A program made the position numbers and the translations under genes. Positions 5,733-7,287 of a stretch of DNA of 7,287 nucleotides are shown here, one piece after another. Under the pieces are notes generated by a model. The model was given only the letters and a program-made list of their open reading frames with translations, was not told the DNA's origin and did no database searches. Source of the DNA: Pseudomonadota bacterium (GTDB lineage Bacteria; Desulfobacterota; BSN033; G020346125); NCBI GenBank assembly GCA_030673585.1, contig DAOVIU010000047.1, positions 1-7,287 of the forward strand. Reading direction: 5' to 3'. Numbering within the stretch: position 1 is the first letter of the stretch; each line of letters begins with the position of its first letter.

Positions 5733-5808
5733 GGATCAGCCAAAGGAGGGTTTTGGCTGATCCGACCCAATACATCAATATGGGAAGTGAAACAGCGATG
5801 TATTGGGT
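5733..5808 (+). ncRNA. double stem-loop RNA: candidate small RNA or structured leader of the DUF4124 gene
   Basis: Two perfect stems lie back to back. Stem 1 is 12 bp, GGATCAGCCAAA (5733-5744) with TTTGGCTGATCC (5752-5763), around the 7-base loop GGAGGGT. Stem 2 is 12 bp, ACCCAATACATC (5765-5776) with GATGTATTGGGT (5797-5808), around a purine-rich 20-base loop. Only one base separates them. A sigma-70-like promoter ends 11 bases before stem 1. The stem-1 loop is a Shine-Dalgarno-like GGAGGG, as in anti-SD or CsrA-type loops. There is no T-run after stem 2, so this is not an ordinary terminator. It may be the folded leader of the gene at 5900, an independent small RNA, or a hairpin site in DNA. 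It matches no riboswitch class I know. Confidence 0.5.
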
Positions 5809-5899
5809 AATTCACTATATCTCATCTCTTTTCCCAAATTCAACCGGTGACTCCAATGAAGGCGCATGAGTCAAATGGCCGTGGAGCTGGGGTAACCAT

Positions 5900-6442
5900 A
5901 TGAATATGAGATGTCTCCAAATTCTCCTTGGGCTCTATTGCCTTTTGGCAGTCTCTCTCCCACACGCCCAGGTATACAAATGGGTGGACGATTCGGGAAC
6001 GCTACATTTTACCGATGATCCGGCAAAAGTGCCGGAGGAATATTGGGATCGAGTTGAGGAGAAAAAAGCCATCAAGGAGGAAGACGGAAAACCTTCCGAT
6101 GAGGGGAAACGGCAGAAACGACGGGTCCGACGCGAGCCCACGGATCGTTTTGGGCGGAGGGAATCTTGGTGGAGGGATAGGGCCTCCAAGTGGTGGACCC
6201 AACTGGAGAATGCCACTTCCCAGCGCGACAGGGTTACCAAGGAAATTGAAGAAGCGCGGGAGATCCTGGAAAACGCCCGCAACGATGGAAAGAGGAGGAG
6301 GTACCGCAGAAAGATCAAACGCCTCGAGGAGGAAACCCAAAAATATAAGCCTCAGATAGACGAAGCTCGACACATGCTGAACGACGTCTTGCTGGATGAG
6401 GCAAGGATGGCAGGAGCTGATCCCTCATGGCTCCGGCCATAA
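5900..6442 (+). CDS. exported DUF4124-domain coiled-coil protein (copy 2)
   Basis: A 180-residue paralogue of the product of 2064-2588. The signal peptide is residues 1-23 (hydrophobic core ILLGLYCLLAVSL, cleavage after PHA). The DUF4124 motif VYKWVDDSGTLHFTDDP follows directly, and then a very basic/acidic linker. Next come a D-R-F-G-R-x-E-S-W-W box and a long coiled coil (about 95-165) ending DEARMAGADPSWLRP. Copy 1 has the matching DRHGRGEDHW box and EEAERVGAPAEWVK end, so the likeness is not confined to DUF4124. GGGGT at 5889-5893 serves the ATG at 5900; ATG 5906 would shorten the signal by two residues. It stands alone, behind the double-hairpin region and without a sigma-54 element. The location is periplasm or outer envelope; the role is unknown. 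Confidence 0.87.
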   Translation: MNMRCLQILLGLYCLLAVSLPHAQVYKWVDDSGTLHFTDDPAKVPEEYWDRVEEKKAIKEEDGKPSDEGKRQKRRVRREPTDRFGRRESWWRDRASKWWTQLENATSQRDRVTKEIEEAREILENARNDGKRRRYRRKIKRLEEETQKYKPQIDEARHMLNDVLLDEARMAGADPSWLRP

Positions 6443-6699
6443 GTACCATATGGGTTTAACGATGAAAGGGGTAGATCATTTAAGGGGTAACGAATCCCCT
6501 TGCCCTCAGCCTATCGTTTTTCCCCGTCCTCTTGTGAGCGTGTAAGCTCTGGCTCGCTAGTCCTTTTCCCGTTGAAATCCCCCTCTCCGATAGGGAAAAA
6601 GTCAACCCAGTGAAGCTCAACCCCTTTTAGGCATGTGGTATAAAAAGTGGGTAATATCAGATCGTTACATGGGAATGATTTGGAAATCCCTTGTTTTTA
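6443..6699. other. non-coding stretch with small inverted repeats
   Basis: No convincing gene lies here. There is a hairpin AAGGGG/CCCCTT (6482-6501), a short GAGC/GCTC dyad near 6537-6550, and TTTTCCC (6564-6570) facing GGGAAAA (6593-6599). On the minus strand a frame is open from about 6690 to TAG at 6511-6513, with a protein-like stretch (DFFPIGEGDFNGKRTSEPE) but no start codon. I treat it as chance or an old remnant. Confidence 0.5.
6482..6501 (+). terminator. hairpin downstream of the second DUF4124 gene, weak terminator candidate
   Basis: AAGGGG (6482-6487) pairs with CCCCTT (6496-6501) around an 8-base loop, 39 bases after the stop codon. No T-run follows directly; the nearest is TTTTT about 15 bases further on. 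It could mark the transcript end or be incidental. Confidence 0.25.
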
Positions 6700-6716
6700 T
6701 TGGCATAAAAAATGCA
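6700..6716 (+). promoter_or_regulatory. sigma-54 (-24/-12) promoter for the HTH gene
   Basis: TTGGCATAAAAAATGCA has a -24 half matching promoter 1 (TTGGCAT), the GG (6702-6703) and GC (6714-6715) with the 10-base gap, and a -12 half one base off consensus (ATGCA for TTGCA). Transcription would start near 6727, about 20 bases before the ATG at 6747. This rules out ATG 6633 as the start when this promoter is used. Confidence 0.6.
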
Positions 6717-6746
6717 AGATTATCGCGGCAAACCCATATAATCGTG

Positions 6747-6944
6747 ATGGATATGGCGAACAGCAAGAAAAACGGAATTGGAGACCAAGTACTAACGACC
6801 AAGGAGTCCTGTTCATACCTTCGTATTACGAAACCGACGTATTTTAAATACGTTAGGGAAGGCCGAATTAAAGCTATAAAGGCTGGTAAGGGCTGGAAGG
6901 TGCTCAAATCGGAGCTGGAGCGGTTCCTGAGGGGAGATCTTTGA
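6747..6944 (+). CDS. small HTH DNA-binding protein, excisionase/MerR-like (HTH_17 type)
   Basis: A 65-residue protein that is a single winged-helix module of the excisionase/MerR-like kind. Residues 15-26 (VLTTKESCSYLR) are the first helix, 27-38 (ITKPTYFKYVRE) the recognition helix, and 39-54 (GRIKAIKAGKGWKVLK) the wing. A C-terminal helix SELERFLRGDL follows. The pattern L-T-x-x-E-x-x-x-Y-L ... V-R-x-G-x-I-x-A-x-x-x-G ... W is the usual signature of these small regulators and of excisionases. The frame extends to ATG 6633, but the sigma-54 start site near 6727 and the lack of family residues before 6747 argue for 6747 or 6753. The ribosome-binding site is weak. No integrase or phage gene is nearby, so I read it as a regulator, perhaps of the genes that follow it. 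Confidence 0.78.
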   Translation: MDMANSKKNGIGDQVLTTKESCSYLRITKPTYFKYVREGRIKAIKAGKGWKVLKSELERFLRGDL

Positions 6945-7052
6945 ATCATCCACCATGTCCGCTTTGGCCTGCCCAACCCGTACTTCCCAATGACTCATTT
7001 CCCCTTACCAGTTGAAGATTGGGTATGGGGGTAAGTACCGGGGGGAAGGAAG

Positions 7053-7210
7053 ATGGGGAAAATACTAGTCCGGAATAAGCGCGGAGAAGAGAAAGATTGG
7101 GTTGACTGGAACGGAAAAATGTTCGAAGATACCCTGAAGGTATGTTTGAAGACATGTGCCCCGACGAGATGATTCAGTGGTTAGAACGAAAACTGGAGGA
7201 ACGCCAATAA
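7053..7210 (+). pseudogene. small gene in two overlapping frames, probable frameshift
   Basis: ATG 7053 follows a strong GGGGGGAAGGA ribosome-binding site (7040-7050). It encodes 39 residues (MGKILVRNKRGEEKDWVDWN...) ending at TGA 7170-7172. A second frame, open from 7107 and with ATG at 7142, gives MFEDMCPDEMIQWLERKLEE and ends at TAA 7208-7210. Both halves are protein-like, while the frame-1 tail after about 7142 is not. One extra A in the A5 run at 7115-7119 would join them into a single protein of about 52 residues. The alternative is an imperfect 23-bp duplication (ATGTTCGAAGA at 7119 and ATGTTTGAAGA at 7142), which also shifts the frame. It could be a real mutation, a sequencing error or two overlapping small genes. 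The family is unknown. Confidence 0.5.
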
Positions 7211-7231
7211 GGGGTTTCTTAGGGAATATCT

Positions 7232-7287
7232 ATGAGTGAGGAAAAACACAAGGAAAATTTAAGGAAAAAGTCAGGGGTTGTCACCTT
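7232..7287 (+). CDS. start of an unidentified gene, 3' partial
   Basis: ATG 7232 follows AGGGAA (7221-7226) with 5 nt spacing, and the frame is open to the end of the window. The 18 visible codons read MSEEKHKENLRKKSGVVT, a charged N-terminus without a signal peptide. It starts 21 bp after the preceding small gene and so is probably in the same unit. Too little is present to suggest a function. Confidence 0.5.
   Translation, partial: MSEEKHKENLRKKSGVVT

Larger units (their letters stand above)
5417..5899. other. 483-bp stretch without a confident gene
   Basis: The first 60 bases hold a tandem 7-mer (ACGAGGG twice, 5429-5442) and a C-rich tract (5473-5483). From 5491 to about 5690 the minus strand is purine-rich and has two overlapping open frames without a good start, described separately. 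From 5693 there is a sigma-70-like promoter followed by two stem-loops. The last 90 bases before the DUF4124 gene carry a TGACTC/GAGTCA dyad (5848-5853 and 5868-5873) but no clear promoter. I see no tRNA, repeat array or mobile-element end here. Confidence 0.6.

Noticed and set aside
5782..5798. Further sigma-54 site (GG-N10-GC) before the second DUF4124 gene
   Set aside because: The -12 half reads CAGC rather than TTGC, and the site overlaps the loop of the second hairpin.
5780..5869. 29-residue leader-peptide frame across the second hairpin
   Set aside because: It has no ribosome-binding site and its composition gives no hint of an attenuator, such as runs of one amino acid.
5928..6359. 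143-residue + strand frame overlapping the second DUF4124 gene
   Set aside because: It is out of frame with a gene that has a signal peptide and a recognised domain. Its Arg/Gly/Pro-rich product is typical of a shifted reading of purine-rich coding DNA.
6633..6746. ATG 6633 as the start of the HTH gene (103 residues)
   Set aside because: The added 38 residues show no family features and lie across the sigma-54 promoter at 6700-6716, upstream of its expected start site.
6665..6976. 103-residue minus-strand frame opposite the HTH gene
   Set aside because: It is antisense to a recognised domain, has no ribosome-binding site and its product resembles no family.
6700..7287. Mobile element or prophage edge, because of the excisionase-like HTH protein
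   Set aside because: No integrase, transposase, attachment-site repeat or tRNA is present, and this HTH family is common among ordinary regulators.

Overview
The window (7,287 bp, roughly half G+C) reads almost entirely on the + strand and looks like chromosomal DNA of a free-living Gram-negative bacterium. Exported DUF4124 proteins, a PilZ protein, -24/-12 (sigma-54) promoters and a TGS-domain GTPase fit a Desulfobacterota/Nitrospirota-like lineage. That placement is an inference from gene content, not a taxonomic match. There are no rRNA or tRNA genes, no CRISPR array, no transposase and no recognisable insertion sequence.

Layout. (A) 1-1395: the 3' part of a DRG/Obg-like TGS GTPase, an unrecognised 40-residue small gene with a good ribosome-binding site, and a PilZ (c-di-GMP receptor) gene, tightly spaced and probably co-transcribed. 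(B) 1443-4412: a sigma-54 promoter, then a zinc-ribbon/YbjQ (DUF74) protein, an exported DUF4124 coiled-coil protein and a 603-residue protein with an FxLYD domain and a cysteine-bearing C-terminal domain that faintly resembles HhH base-excision enzymes. (C) 4413-5416: a regulatory stretch with a 17-bp palindrome, a second dyad and a second sigma-54 promoter, then a small protein with a Walker-A-like GHVGAGKS motif and a doubtful small exported protein. (D) 5417-6442: a long non-coding stretch holding a sigma-70-like promoter followed at once by two perfect stem-loops (candidate small RNA or leader), then a second DUF4124 gene that is a full-length paralogue of the one in B. (E) 6443-7287: non-coding DNA, a third sigma-54 promoter, a small excisionase/MerR-type HTH protein, a small gene that looks frameshifted, and the first 18 codons of another gene.

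The most coherent story is regulatory: three separate units carry -24/-12 elements with identical GG-N10-GC spacing, so one enhancer-binding protein, or several, could switch this neighbourhood as a regulon. The PilZ protein adds a possible c-di-GMP link. Most proteins here are conserved-hypothetical or unrecognised, and two of the three sigma-54 units have functions that cannot be read from sequence. The best candidates for something undescribed are the double-hairpin RNA at 5733-5808, the sigma-54-driven YbjQ/DUF4124/FxLYD cassette, and the small GHVGAGKS protein.
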